64,000 nt of DNA from Acanthochromis polyacanthus (taxonomy: Eukaryota; Chordata; Actinopteri; Pomacentridae). Made by a program: the position numbers and the translations under genes. The notes beneath the pieces are model-generated. The model had not been told where the DNA came from, did not search any database, and saw only the letters and a program-made list of their open reading frames with translations. Positions 1 to 12,599 of the stretch are shown piece after piece; position 1 is the stretch's first letter, and the number at the start of each line of letters is the position of its first letter. Location of the stretch: contig NC_067120.1 in assembly GCF_021347895.1 (NCBI RefSeq), positions 10,587,361 through 10,651,360 on the forward strand, in the 5' to 3' direction.

Positions 1-148
1 TGCGATTGTGATTAATTGTCTCTCTGTGTAGCTGTGTGATCGACTAGTGACCTGTCCTTGCCTTCACCCCAAGTCAGCTGGGATAGACTCCAGTCTCCCC
101 GCGATCCTAATGAGGATTAAGCGGCTTATAGATAATGGATGGATTGAT
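1..148 (+). repeat. 3' tail fragment of a tRNA-derived teleost SINE
   Basis: This stretch matches, with substitutions and small gaps, the 3' half of the full element at 9344-9704. Shared landmarks are the dGTGACCTGTC block, the AGTCAGCTGRGATAGRCTCCAG block and the terminal ATGAGGATTAAGCGG-type tail. Its 5' part lies before the window. It ends about 27 bases before the splice acceptor of the GnRH receptor exon, so it makes up most of the visible 3' end of that intron. Confidence 0.75.
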
Positions 149-175
149 ACCAGTTCTTGTCTTTTTTTTCTGCAG

Positions 176-947
176 ATGTTCATATTCCACAATGTGACCA
201 TCACAGTTCCAGAGACCTTCACCCAGTGCACCACTCACGGCAGTTTTGTCCAGCGTTGGCAGGAGACTCTCTACAACATGTTCACCTTTGTGTGCCTCTT
301 CCTCCTGCCTTTGGCCATCATGATCTTCTGCTACACGCGAATCTTCATTGAGATTTCCAGCCGCATGGCTCGGAGCAACCGTAAGTCTCTGGTTTTGTTT
401 TTTTTTTTTTTTTTTTTACAAAATCTGCAGTCACATTATGTTTTCTGGGACACAAGGAGTTGTGCATGACTGAGATTGTGTTTTCTTCTTTCCTCCAGAG
501 CTTTCCAGAGACGTTCATCTCCGCCGCTCCCACAACAACATCCCCAAAGCTCGGATGAGGACTCTTAAGATGAGCATTGTCATCGTGACTTCCTTCATCA
601 TCTGCTGGACACCGTATTACCTGCTGGGCCTGTGGTATTGGTTGTTTCCGGAAAAAATGGAGGAGACGGTCTCTCATTCACTGACTCACATGCTGTTTAT
701 CTTTGGCCTCTTCAATGCATGCTTGGACCCCATCACCTATGGCTTGTTCACCATCCACCTCCACCAGGGTCTGAAGAGATGCCGTCAAACGTCAAACACT
801 CGAACCGAAGCAGAAAACAACACTTGCCTTGTACTAATGGCGTCACACAGGCGGATTGCCTCCGGTGGCCACAATACACACACCAAGGGGTTAAACGACG
901 ACACAAAGAATTGCTCACATCCAGTTGTACCAGTAAGCAGGATATAA
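176..947 (+). CDS. gnrhr: Gonadotropin-releasing hormone receptor, last two coding exons (5' part outside window)
   Basis: This is a class A G-protein-coupled receptor for GnRH, a plasma-membrane receptor that normally couples to Gq and phospholipase C. Two exons are visible: 176-380, after a TTTCTGCAG acceptor and ending before GTAAGT, and 499-947, after CCTCCAG and ending in TAA. The split codon C+AG joins them in frame, giving 217 residues. The first exon holds extracellular loop 2 with a Cys (TQCTTHGSF) and TM5 (MFTFVCLFLLPLAIMIFCY). The second holds the basic third loop (NNIPKARMRTLKM), TM6 with CWTPYYLLGLWYW, and TM7 with DPITY. DPxxY in place of NPxxY is a GnRH-receptor hallmark. A hydrophilic C-terminal tail of about 55 residues follows; mammalian type I receptors lack one, while fish and type II receptors have it. 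Family assignment is firm. The teleost subtype (type I or II lineage) is not decided here, though the nearby PEX11 gene suggests the lineage of human GNRHR2. Confidence 0.93.
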
Positions 948-3033
948 GTCCAACTCCCTTCTTTAGAGATGATGGCTTGTTCATTGATTTCGCCTCTAAA
1001 TTCTTCACAAAAGTTGTTCTTTTGTGAAATGAATGTGTTCATGTCTGCTCGGCTGATGTAAATGGTGATGTACTGCAGCTTAACCTTGGTGTATTCATCA
1101 TGCGGTATCGCACACATAATGTGTTGGGTGCCTCTCATCAGATTTTGAAAGGACACAGCAGAGTTGAGCCAGGAGTGACGCAGTGCAACAAGGAAGTTTG
1201 ATATAGTCAGGTTTTCTTTGTGTGAGATAGCTTAGCAAAACCCCAATCAGAGATAAATGTAACACAATGGTGGTTATCAAGGTTTTTTTGTTAACCTGGG
1301 GTTCCTTCATCAGAATTTATTCATTCTCAATCATTTCTGTCATCAGGAATATGCTGTTATAATGTAGAGCTATAGAGACGGTATAAATTACCAGGAAAAA
1401 AATGTAGCTACTGCAAGAGAGGAGAGCTGGTAGAAAAATGCAACATGGAATTTGCACATTACAGCTCTAAACTTCATACATTTAAACATGAAACTCAACA
1501 AGTGCATTTAGGTCTGACGTTGTTCCTTAATGAAAGATAAGAGAAAATCATTTCAGTTTTTGGCCAAGTCACTGGGAAAATAGCGTCGGTGATTGAATGT
1601 TCTCGGCACATTCAGTTTGCCTGCTGTAACCGCACGGCTTTGTTCAGCGGGAATAATAAGGTACAGCTCAACAGGTTTCCAGATACAATGTATTCCTTCA
1701 GCTGACAGTCTGTGTCACTCATAGAGAACATTGTCAGAAAAAAGAAAGGGTGCAGATGCAGTGGAGCCTCGTACAGCACGTTTAAATCTAAACTCTGAAC
1801 ATGGCCTCCACGCCAGGCGAGAAAGTTACTATGGTGATCTAAAAACAGGATCACTTCCCTAACACCGAGAACTCTGACTTTTAAGTTGCTCCTCTGACGT
1901 GCCGAACACTCATGTAGGTAGGTTTGAAGGTCTCAGGTTGACCCGATTATAAATAAGCTGCTATACACTGACTGAAACTGTCTTGCAGCTGTTTGTTCCA
2001 ACATCTGTCTTGGCAACAACATGTTTAAAAAATAAACTTGATTGGCAGTCTATAATTTGATCCCCTGCCACAAAGACACACATCACTTTCTGGGTTTTAG
2101 TTCGTAAATCTTGTATAATTTCTCGTAAACCAAATTATGTGTTTTAGATTAAAAATGACTGATTCAACTTAAATTCTCTGGGAATAAAAATAAGTGCTAC
2201 ACTGATTAATGGAGATTGTTTGGGAGTGATGTTGTTTACTTGAGGTTTTACTGTGTTTGATATGTTCGTTTTGGAACAAGTTCCTCTACCAATCATCATA
2301 GTGACTGAAAAATGCTCTGTGCTTCTGTCATTCATGGTGTTGTGTGCAATATCAAATATGTAATTTAGTTTCATCACTTCAATGAATGTTACATTATGGC
2401 CATTACTGACCATGACAGCCTTTTAAATGTGTATTGAATGTACCTGTGCAGCTTGTTCATGTTTTATTGACCGTTTAGCTTTGTGTTTCCTGTGTTACAC
2501 TCCAATCACAGAGGAGGCAATGCTCTGTAAACAAATCTATAATTCAGCATGCTATTTGCATATTAGTATTAGTGTGATTAGCTAATTATGTTGTGAATTG
2601 TGGTTCTTTCTGTGACCAAGAAATGGAAAACAAGAGCACTTAATTAAAACTGAAACTGAACATAAACAATAAAACTGTATTGGAAAGCTGTCTAAAAATC
2701 AGCAGAGAGATCAGTTGCATAGTTTCTGTAAATTATGCAATATGTTGTAATGTATACTTACAATGTGCTTATTTGTGGAATAAAAATTCTGCCTTATTTG
2801 TCACTGATTGAGTCATGCACAAACAGTTTCCCACCAAGCCCTTGCACAGTTTCCATCAAAGCAGAGCAACAAATTGATTTCGTCTGATGAAACTAAAAGG
2901 CGACAACAAAAGTCAGTCATTCACATAGAAGGGTTACTCAGTTTACTGCATTCCATCTTCTTTTCAAATATCGACTGCATTTTTCAGGAGTCAGGAATGC
3001 AATTGTGTAGCATTTTCTCTTTCGTCACTCAGA
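948..3033. other. GnRH receptor 3' UTR and intergenic DNA, no gene seen
   Basis: AT-rich sequence with no recognisable coding exon. The first part is probably receptor 3' UTR. An AATAAA at 2031-2036 is one plausible polyadenylation signal, about 1.1 kb after the stop, but other AATAAA motifs follow (for example near 2780), so the real end is unknown. Confidence 0.4.
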
Positions 3034-3250
3034 AGATAAGATAAGATAGACTTTATTAATCTCACAAAGGAGAAATTTAACATTACAGGGCTCTTAGAAA
3101 CAAAAAACAGAGGAGTGCAAAAGTCACGAAAGTGCAAGAACAAGATAGTAAATATTGCACATAATAACAACTACACAGTAGTGTTATACAGTCTGATGGC
3201 AGTGGGGATGAAGGACCTGCGGTAGCGCTCCTTCTTGCACTGAAGGTGGT
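3034..3250 (-). repeat. 3' end of a LINE (Rex1/CR1-like), minus orientation
   Basis: Read on the minus strand, the segment ends in TCTTATCTTATCTT-type repeats after a block whose plus strand is GACTTTATTAATCTCACAAAGGAG, then CAGTCTGATGGCAGTGGGGATGAAGGACC. This is the common 3' end of fish non-LTR retrotransposons, with a short simple-repeat tail. It is a 5'-truncated copy. The family name comes from memory of fish repeats. Confidence 0.6.
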
Positions 3251-3259
3251 TGAGTAAAC

Positions 3260-5590
3260 TATTTCAGTGAATGCTGCATTTTCCCAGTGGTCGCAGTCTT
3301 TGTCACTCCTGACTCATTTTTTTCTGGGTGCTTAAACGACTTCTCACAGGTGAAAATTTAAATATCTTTGAATTACAACCTCCATCGACTGACTTGGATG
3401 CAATCAAAAGCTTCAGAACAGCAACTAGCAGATTTTGCAGTGAAATGTTTTCTGTTTTTTTTCTGATTATCTACTCTTTCCGAGATCAATAATGAAGTTT
3501 TCATCACTGACACTGAAAGCTGATTTTGAAATACGATTTTCCCACAGTAACCTACCACCATTCTTATTTCTGCAGCCACTGAAAAAATGTGCAAAAACCA
3601 AATTATAACCTCAAAATATTTCATTTACCCTGTGAGTGGTACAGCTCACCAGACCAGAGATCAGAAATTGGCGAGCTTTAAGGATCCTTTGCGACCCTGC
3701 AGCACTCCCAATCAGAGGTGGGATCATACCATTGTACTACTGTGAACCTTGTGATGAACAATGCTCTCCTGATTGCCAGTTTTCTCTGGCAATCTAAAAA
3801 TCTTTCAAAAAGCCATGACATAGAAATGACGCACCATTTAGCAGCAGGAGAGAATATCTGACAAGCGTTGCTCTGAGCTTAATTGGGTATTTAGTCAGAT
3901 TTAACATTCCTCATAACCATTAAAAGCTCATATCTTCCTCTGTGTTCTCTGCCAAAAAACGATTTCTCAAAGTCATTATTAGGAATTTGTCAGATGAAAG
4001 CATACAGAGGATTATATCAACTGAGGGACATTGTTCAAGAGATGTTAAAAGATGGAATCATGTCCAGATATTTCTGGTTTTCATCATTCACCATTAGTTA
4101 ATCTCTGGTGTGACTTTACTGTGGCACACAACTAAGCTGCTTAGCCCACAAAAGTTGCCTCACTGTTCTTGCAGATGGATCTTTATTTGGATAATGAGGT
4201 GTTATTGAGAGTGAAAATGAATGTTTCTGCACTACAGCTGTGAACCACTTGTGCTCCATCACGCTGCACATTTTGCACTCTGCACATCTCTTGAATGCTC
4301 TTTGACTTTAATTACTACAAAGAAAAGTGGGTCATGGTATAACGGCATTATGGCTCTGCTCAAATTGGTGGAATTCAGCTTTAATTTGTCCTATTTATCT
4401 GGATTTCATGCAACTGTGTATATCATGCATAGTGACTACAGGTTGTCACGGATACACGAGTGAATACTATTAATCTCCCCTGTTCCCACTGAGATAAATT
4501 AAAAATTCTAAGCGGTGAGCAGGGCACGATTTGCTGAACCTGTAAAAATTGACAGGATGACAAGTACATGCTTAGGTATTCACAGTGAAAGACTCAGTGA
4601 CCTGGAGCGCAATGACAAGGTCAGTAATCCTGACAGATCCTCCTCAAGGGCATCTTGTTGCTGAGTGACATTATTAAACTAAAACATAGCAGCAAACATC
4701 TCATCTGTCACAGGGACGCCACTTCAGATATTCGCTCTGGCATGACTGCTCTGTCTGAGACATAACATTTGAGAATAATTCTGAATCATGATATCAAAAG
4801 CACAGGCCATCGGAGGACTGGTTGCAGAGCAAAAATGTTCCAGTTTTTTATGAGCAGACAAGGGAGCAATCACAGTGGTCATAAGAGTTTACATTAAGGT
4901 TTAATTTTTTAAAGAAACTTTTATTATCGTGCTGTAGCAAAAAAGAAATTAAGAGCAGAGCAAAACTGGCTGCACAGCAGCAGCTAAAATAACAGTAGTT
5001 TCTGAAATACCATGCATGATTGCAGAAAAGACAAATTTGTTGTGTTTGCTTTGATAAAGCATCATAATTACAGAGAATATTCTGTACTGCGACTTCTTAA
5101 CAAGACAAAATGGGGAACAAACTCCACATGTGAGATGTTTCATTGCCTGATTCTCGCTGAACATAAAACTCATTAAAAGTCCAGATTCCACCCTTCAGCA
5201 GAGAGTGTGAAAACAGAAAGAGAAGTCGCTTAGCTCACCAGCTGTTTCCTACCCATTAAAGGTTCTTCTTAATAATGCAAATGTGTGCATGTGCACGACA
5301 AACATTCACAAAAACAGACAACCTGCTCAGTGGGGCTATTAGAGGTTCAAAACCTGTAAGTGGAAAAGGAGGAAGATATTGACAAAGAAACTGACAAATG
5401 CATGACAGAAGGCTCATCGATTCCTTTTTTCAACTTGTCAGTAATCATATAATGTCCAGGTGACTCTGAAATTTATGTGTTGGCGCCACAGGACAAGTCC
5501 TATGACTGGCATGTATGCTGTCAAGCTGCAGGTGCACTGTGTGTGTGACTAAGTTAGGTGTGTGAGTGTTATTTAAAGAGAATATTATAC
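3260..5590. other. Intergenic DNA, nothing recognised
   Basis: AT-rich unique-looking sequence. The open frames are short, lack splice context and show no family motif. Confidence 0.4.
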
Positions 5591-5593
5591 ATC

Positions 5594-5842
5594 ACATTGT
5601 ACCTGCAGCACTAAGGACAGGAAGGCTCTCCAGTCTGTCATTAAGGCAGTACAGTTCATCTGTGAGGCCGCCTTCAGTCCACTACAGGACACGTAAATCA
5701 CCCGGGTCACAAAGAGCACACAGCATCACCCACAGCACACGCTGTTCATACTTCTGCTGTCTGGCAGACGCTACATGAGTGTGAAAGCAAGGACCACCAC
5801 ACATAAAAACAGTTTCTATCCACAGGCCATCAGGCTACCAAA
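5594..5842 (+). pseudogene. LINE reverse-transcriptase C-terminal fragment
   Basis: With frame changes the plus strand reads like the end of a fish non-LTR retrotransposon ORF2: LQSVIKAVQFICEA, then HPQHTLFILLLSGRRY, then VKARTTTHKNSFYPQAIRL. The LPSGRRY...ARTxxxKNSF...A arrangement is typical of the last residues of these polymerases. The copy is short and inactive. It is followed directly by the GC-rich repeat at 5843, so elements are nested or adjacent here. Confidence 0.6.
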
Positions 5843-6330
5843 TCCAACCCGGTCTCACGGGGATTCGTGAAACTGTCACGTAAGTTTTAGTTTCGGTTTC
5901 GTGCGCACCAACACGATTTCGTCATGTTTTTCGTGCCGCTCACCACAAAATGTTTTTCGCTGTGGTAATCACATCTGAAAGTGGTTTATACCGGCGGATT
6001 CATGACGATCTAAGCTGTCCATCGGCGTATACTGCTTGTGTGATCGCGTTTGCGGCCGCCGGCCGCCGGACATTCTTGAAATTCCTATGCAAATTGGTAA
6101 GTGTACCACCGGCTTATGGTTAGGTTATGGTTAGGTTATGGTTAGGATTATGGTTAGGGTTATGTTTAGGGACGATGTCATGCAAAATATAGCGTTGGAT
6201 TCGCCGCGGTTTTACATTAAAAATATAATATACACATTCTTTTGAAATACGTTCTGAGTGGCACGAAAAGTCCGCCGTTTAATACTCACCTGTAATGTGT
6301 TATAAATAGCAATATTTTGCACATATCCCT
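5843..6330. repeat. CpG-rich dispersed repeat with an internal telomere-like GGTTAT/GGTTAG array
   Basis: The segment is sharply richer in CpG than its surroundings (TTTCGTGCGCACC, TTCGTCATGTTTTTCGTGCCG, TTTGCGGCCGCCGGCCGCCGG). At 6113-6171 it contains about eight tandem GGTTAT, GGTTAG and GGGTTAT units. A GTGGCACGAAAAGTCCGCCG block near 6258 echoes the earlier CGTGCCGCTCACCAC block in inverted sense, as expected from a hairpin-forming non-autonomous element. I cannot name the family. Confidence 0.5.
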
Positions 6331-6374
6331 TACCTGTTTATGACAGTATTGCAATATTGCCAACATTGCCGACC

Positions 6375-7191
6375 AAAAAGTATGTTACGTCGTCTTACTT
6401 TTGCAAACAAACATCTGAATGAACCCGAAGACTTTTGGGAGAATATTCTATGGACTGATGAGACGAAAGTTGAACTTTTTGGAAGGGGTGTCTCGTTACA
6501 TCTGGTGTAAAAATAATACAGCATTTCAGAAAAAGAACATCATACCAACAGTGAAATGTGATGGTAGTGTGATGGTCTGGAGCTGCTTTGCTGCTTCAGG
6601 ACCTGGACAACTTGTGTTTAAGGGAATCATGAATTCTGCTCTCTACCAAAAATCCTGACGGATGGGACCATCAGTTCAGGACCTTTAGCTAAAGTGAACT
6701 TAGGTTCTGCAGGAGGACAATGATCAAAACACAGCAGCAAGCCAACTTCTGAATGGTTTAAAAAAAAAAAAATTAAGGTTTTGGGGTGACATAGTCGAAG
6801 TCCAGACTTAAATCTGATTGAAATGCTCTGGCATGACTTTATAAAGGTTGTTCATGCTCAAAAAACCTCCAGTGTTGCTGAATTACAACAATTCTGCCAA
6901 GAAGAGTGGGCCAAAATATCTCGACAGAGATGTGAAAGACTCATTGCCTGTTATAGAAAGCGTTTTATTTCTTTTGCTGCTGTTGAGGGTGGCCCAACCA
7001 GTTATTAGGTTTAGGGAGCAATTATTTTTTCACACAAGGGCAGGTAGCTTTGAATATTTGTTTTTCCTTAACAAGTAAAATCATTATTTAAAAAAATGCA
7101 TTTTGTGTTTAATTGGGTTATCTTTGCTCTTAAACACTGAAGTGTAGAAAATCTGAGAAGTGGACAAATACTTTTTCATGGCACTGTAGCA
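6375..7191 (+). mobile_element. Degenerate Tc1-like DNA transposon (3' portion)
   Basis: Transposase pieces appear in changing frames: a WTDET block near 6455, VMVWSCFAASGPGQL near 6565-6610, SPDLNLIEMLWHDF-like sequence near 6800-6840 (carrying the glutamate of a D34E catalytic triad) and RCERLIACYRKR near 6930-6960. A TGA after the 6655 region and frame changes break it. The 3' end, TTTTCATGGCACTGTAG at 7174-7190, is the usual Tc1/mariner-type terminal inverted repeat. No matching 5' repeat or N-terminal DNA-binding domain is visible, so this is a truncated, dead copy. Confidence 0.8.
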
Positions 7192-9333
7192 GATTGTCTA
7201 ATTTACCCTGCTGTCTGAAATGATCGCTTAGACAACAAAAAGTGGAGCTGTGGTCATTGAAGTGTCATAACTGACATAGCAACATCCATCATGACAACAA
7301 CCTATTCTCATTTTTCTCTTGTAGCTTTGTGTGTTGCATTTGAAGGTGATCTTTTATAGTCACTGGTCAAATGACTGTCTTTGTATTGGTCACGCTATCT
7401 GATCACTGTCCACATCTGGCCAGGATGTGGATTATCTCATTGCTCCAGAATCTGTCATCAGTTAAACAGCTCAAAAACTTTCTTATGCACAATCGGTTAA
7501 ACTGAACCATTTTCTTACCACAACAATAGAATTTTTATATTTTTCTCTAAGTCAGACAATTTGCATGCAGCATACTAACTTGTTAGGCATAAAAACATGT
7601 GGCTTCCACTGCATTTGGACTCTTCACATCTGTGAACTTGTTCCCATTTTAGCATAAAACTCTGCTTCTCTTCTTATATGACTAATGGTGCTGAGGAGAG
7701 TCAGCTGTCTACAATGGTAATATCTTTCACTTTCTGATACTGTGGATTCATTTTATGTAACTGGGATGAATATCAGGTCTGTTATTCAAAAGGTGATTTG
7801 ATTGTCTACTATTTAGTTGCTGCACTTGTGACTCAGGCTAATGCCATTTTATTTCTTTACTTTTAAAAAGTCCTGTTTACATGTTCAAGGTTTCATTCAT
7901 TTTTTAAATGAATATCTTTTTTTTGTTTGAGCTACATAGTTCATGAGCAGACAAGGTTACTGATGTCACAGATGGACACTTGTCAATAAAAGAGTACAAG
8001 GTCTGCCGCTGATGAAGAACATTGCACCAACAACAATACGTGAAGAACACTACAAAGCGGTAGCAAACACCCTGAGTTCAAAAGAAAAAAAAATCATAGC
8101 TTACCGCTGGAGAGCAACAATACAAAAGACATCAAAGGACGCCTGTGGCATCATCAACCAGAGTACAAGTATTGTTTTTGGAAAGGTGTCCAGACTGCAA
8201 ATCAGTCATCTGATGTAACCCTTACTGTGTAATATCCAGCTTACAATAATGAAATGGTGTTTCAAAAACACACCAAGCCATTCTATGTGTTTTTACAACA
8301 CATTTTTCTTTTTGCATGTCATTTATTGCCATGTACTATATGTAAATGTATGTATATGACTTACGGATGATCAACACCCACAATCCCAACCGTACCTTTG
8401 CTTACAATCATTGGCATCATCTAATCATCTCACCATAATGTTTCCCAGGGCTTCTCTTGTCATTTAAACTGCGTTAAATGACACAAAGCTTCTAGCACAT
8501 ATGCAATCTCAGAATATCACTTTGCACGACAACAGAAGAATATTGATTGCAGAATATTGTTTGTTGTCGTTTTGTGTCGACCCCACAAGTCTGCTATGTT
8601 ACACATTTATCCAATCACAGTAAAGTTATTATCCATTTATATGTCACTCAACTTTAAGCCTTAGCGATTCAACAAAGTACTTTTCATTGCATATTCACAT
8701 GTGTACACACACACACACTCATACAGTATTAGCAGCAGAGCCATTGGGACGTTTCAACATGTGGAGGGGCCGATGACATCCCATCTACCACCTGAGCCAC
8801 AGCCGACCCCTCAGTCAGCAGCGTTCACCATTAGTCAGTGCATCAATTCATCACATCATCATTCAGTCTATTCACCGACTCACCCCTCGGCCATCAGATA
8901 AAAAAACAGTAACCATTAATTATTCAATGAAATTCGCTGAACACAACAGCTGCCAATGAATCAGTGGAATGAAAGGGATTGTTTGGATATGGAGTTTAGC
9001 ATATTAGCTACTAATTGCTAATGATTGCAATGAACACAAAGCCTAAGAGAGAATGACTGATGAACAATAAAACACTGTCTTTTTTCTTTCAAGTTGCCAG
9101 ATTTCTATATCATTCTTTCTTACTATACTTAATCCTTTTGCGCACTTTACTTTTAAACATAACAAAACAGCATGACAATATTTAATCACATTACACTGAG
9201 TTCACTATAAGTCACCAGTTTGTATTATCTTTTTATATTTTTAAAGGTTACTATATTGTGCTCATTTTTAAGCCAATAATGAAAGTCTGACATCCCCCAG
9301 AATGCATCTTTCAGCTCACAATACTACAAAGAT
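7192..9333. other. Intergenic DNA, nothing recognised
   Basis: AT-rich sequence. A 68-codon open frame at 8012-8218 (MKNIAPTTIREEHYK...) is lysine-rich and could be a transposon scrap, but I do not recognise it. A short CA run lies at 8705-8720. Confidence 0.35.
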
Positions 9334-9343
9334 GTTTCATTTC

Positions 9344-9706
9344 GGGCTGCACAGTAGCCTAGTGGTTAGCACTTTCGCCTTGCAGCAAGAAGATCCCCGG
9401 TTCAAATCCCGGCCTGGGCCTGGAATCTTTCTGCATGGAGTTTGCATGTTCTCCCTGTGCATGTGTGGGTTTTCTCCGGGTACTCCGGCTTCCTCCCACA
9501 GTCCAAAAATATACTGAGGTTAATTGGTTACTCTAAATTGTCCGTAGCTGTGAATGCGAGTGTGATTGTTTGTCTGTATATGTAGCCCTGTGACAGACTG
9601 GTGACCTGTCCAGGGTGTCCCCTGCCTTCACCCGAGTCAGCTGAGATAGGCTCCAGCACCCCCTATGACCCTAGTGAGGATAAAGCGGTGTATAGAGAAT
9701 GAACCC
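9344..9706 (+). repeat. Full-length tRNA-derived SINE with probable target-site duplication
   Basis: It starts with GGGCTGCACAGTAGCCTAG (box-A-like region). A box-B-like GGTTCAAATCCCGGC follows at about 9400, then the fish SINE body (GAGTTTGCATGTTCTCCCTGT, TTTTCTCCGGGTACTCCGG) and the tail GTGAGGATAAAGCGGTGTATAG. The 7-bp GTTTCAT occurs just before (9334-9340) and just after (9707-9713), consistent with a target-site duplication. The family name is left open. Confidence 0.85.
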
Positions 9707-9740
9707 GTTTCATATGTTGATCTAAACTGGCTGTTTCATT

Positions 9741-9990
9741 ACCTCCGCCAGGAGGTTATGTAATCATCGGAGTTTGTTTGTCTGTTTGTCTGTTAACAGC
9801 ATAACTCAAAAAGTCATGGACGGATTTTCACCAAATTTTTACAGGATGTCCGGAAGAGCAAAAGTAACAATCGATTAGATTTTGGAGGTGATCCGGATCC
9901 GCCAGGCCATCTCTCAATTGTACAGAAATTACTGAGAGTAGGCCACCAATTGTACAGAGTCCTTCAAAAAAAATAGAAAAATGTATTTCC
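9741..9990 (+). repeat. Dispersed non-autonomous repeat (CCTCCGCCAGGAGGT type)
   Basis: It begins with ACCTCCGCCAGGAGGTTATG and contains TGTTTGTCTGTTTGTCTG, CTCAAAAAGTCATGGACGG and GGAGGTGATCCGGATCC. This block order recurs widely in fish and invertebrate genomes as a short, probably DNA-transposon-derived element. The right-hand boundary is uncertain. Confidence 0.5.
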
Positions 9991-11300
9991 ATGGTTGTTA
10001 CTGACTGCACACCTGTACGCTTTAAAATGTGCCGTTTGAGCCATAGTGACTGCATGAACAGAAAATCTGTCATAACCTTGCTATTAAATGCTCCTCTTTT
10101 GGGGATTTTAGCTGGAGGCAGATTACAGTATTTTGATGATTATGTCGAATTCACAATTTGCTAGAAAGTAATCTGTGTTTAAAAAGATCATTCTCATCAC
10201 ACTTGATTGCCTGCCTCCCCTGAAGACACACACTGCGCTGCTGTTCTCTCAGCTGATGATGACTGAAGGCTCACATAGCTGAGGTTTTTATTTTGGTGTC
10301 ATATTCAATACAGTGACAGAGCAAAACAGGATTTATAGTTTATGGAACATACCAATGTGAAGGTTCACTGAAGACTCAATAGTCTTGTGTCCTCACTGAC
10401 AAAGTCCTGCACAAGCCCTGTCTTACTTTCCCATCTGACTCACTACAAATCCGTGGTTTGGAGGTTTTCATGTACGATATTAGAAAAGGCTGGGAGACCC
10501 GAGGGTCTTGAACTTTTTTTTTACCAGCTTCTGTACCTCATTCACCATTTTCTGCATTTGTCCTTCTGAAAAGTAAAAAGTGTATCCAGGGTTTACTTTC
10601 CCTTGTAAGACAGATGTACATCGGTACAGTAGTTGCTATTAGAAATCCAAACCTGTGATTTGAAAGTTAAACAATGATTACTTTGTGCTCAATGAATATA
10701 CTGGAGCTCCTAAAAAATGAAAAGACAGAAGAAGCAGGCATCATATACATATATTGTCATAAACTGGGTCTATGAAATTCTGTTGTCTAACAACTTTTAT
10801 GTCTTTCAATTCTCCTTTCAGTTACTACAGACATGCAACCCAGTGAATATCCCACAATATTGGGTGTATTTTTTGAAAGAAAAACATCATTAAATAAACA
10901 ACACAACACACTGTTGAGCAAAGCTCTGTTACAGAGTTGCATTTTAAGTGTTGAAACTGGACTACACAGATTTACAAAGTTGCATTTTTTTTTAAGATTT
11001 ACAAATACAGTTCTGGTTAGTTTATTTAGATAACATAAAGGCTATTTTTGTTGAAAGAATCTAAGATTTGTTGGAGTTTTTTTCTCAGAAAGTACTCAAC
11101 ACAGTGGTATCAGCCTGGATATGATTATTGCATTTGATTCTCAAAGGAACAACTGAAAAAGAACCAGAGCCACTGGCAAAGTGTCAGAAGTTCAGAGATT
11201 AGAAATTTGCACAATTTTGCAAAAACTTGTAAAGAGATGCTGCTGGGCTTCTGGCAGCCTGCAGAGATAGATCATCTTTAAGCTTTTGCTGCTTGTGTGT
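9991..11300. other. Intergenic DNA, nothing recognised
   Basis: AT-rich sequence. Open frames stay below about 80 codons and lack splice context or family motifs. Confidence 0.35.
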
Positions 11301-11304
11301 AAGG

Positions 11305-11632
<328 letters not shown>

Positions 11633-12189
11633 GCCTGGGTGTGACTAACAGCAGTGGAGGTCAGGAGAAAAACACTGAAAGTATTGTAACAGTAGAATAT
11701 ATTTGTAAAAACAACTAAAAAACATTTAATTGTAATATTGGAGATGTGTCTTTCATTAAGATATTGTTCACTGTTCTTTTGTGTTTTCCGTTTGTTTGTG
11801 AAGTGTCTAACCTTGTTTTATTTTTGTCATATTATCTAGTATGCAGTTGTCTGAATCTCATAACAAAGGATGTAAATTAGCACTTATCAATTAGCATTAA
11901 ACACTTTATGCAGCATTTCTATATTCAGTGGATGCACTGTCCTATGTATTCATCCACTGGTAGATTCAAATACTGTACAGTTTCAGGGTGGACTCATAGA
12001 CACTTTTTTAGTAACCTGTGGTTTTATTGTGCTCTTATGTTTTGACTTTGTAGCAAAAATAATTTGTAGCCATTAAAAAATGCTTCTTAAACTTATAAGA
12101 TCAAAGGAAGGTGTCATAACATAAAACTTTATAAGAAACAGAGTTTTTATTTTAAGTTCTCTCTTTTTGACAGTTTAATCAAAACAATT

Positions 12190-12400
12190 ATCAACAGAGA
12201 AACCCAACAAATCCAGTTTTATTTGGATTCCCTTTGAGCAAGCACTAGGCGACAGTGGGGAGGAAAAAAACTCCCTGATAACAGGGAGGGAAAAACCTCC
12301 GGCAGAACCAGGCTCAGGGAGGGCGGCCATCTGCCTCGACCGGTTGGGGTGAAGGAAGCGCAGCAGAGGTCCTGCGCCAGCTGAAACACAAAAACAAGTT
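12190..12400. repeat. Dispersed fish repeat (AGCAAGCACTAGGCGACAGTGGGG type)
   Basis: Recognisable blocks are GAGCAAGCACTAGGCGACAG, AACCTCCGGCAGAACCAGGC and GGGCGGCCATCTGCCTCGAC, in the order seen in a high-copy fish repeat. The class was not determined. A minus-strand open frame over it is a by-product of the repeat. Confidence 0.6.
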
Positions 12401-12599
12401 AGCACATAAACACATAAATTGTGCAGTACAGTGTTTCAATTCATCTTTTCATTCCAAGGAATATAACTGAAAATATCAGGATGTCACTGAGTTTACAGCT
12501 GTAACAGTGTCTGTAGAGACATTTTAATTTAGAATGGTTACCTTTGGAGTTAAATGCTATATAATGAGTACTAGTGCACACAGTATCTGTAGGGTCATT

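Noticed and set aside
6419..7008. Functional Tc1 transposase gene
   Set aside because: The N-terminal domain and 5' terminal repeat are missing, and frame changes and a stop interrupt the catalytic region.
9390..9420. Functional tRNA gene at the SINE head
   Set aside because: The box-B-like GGTTCAAATCC belongs to a retroposon with a SINE body, tail and target-site duplication.
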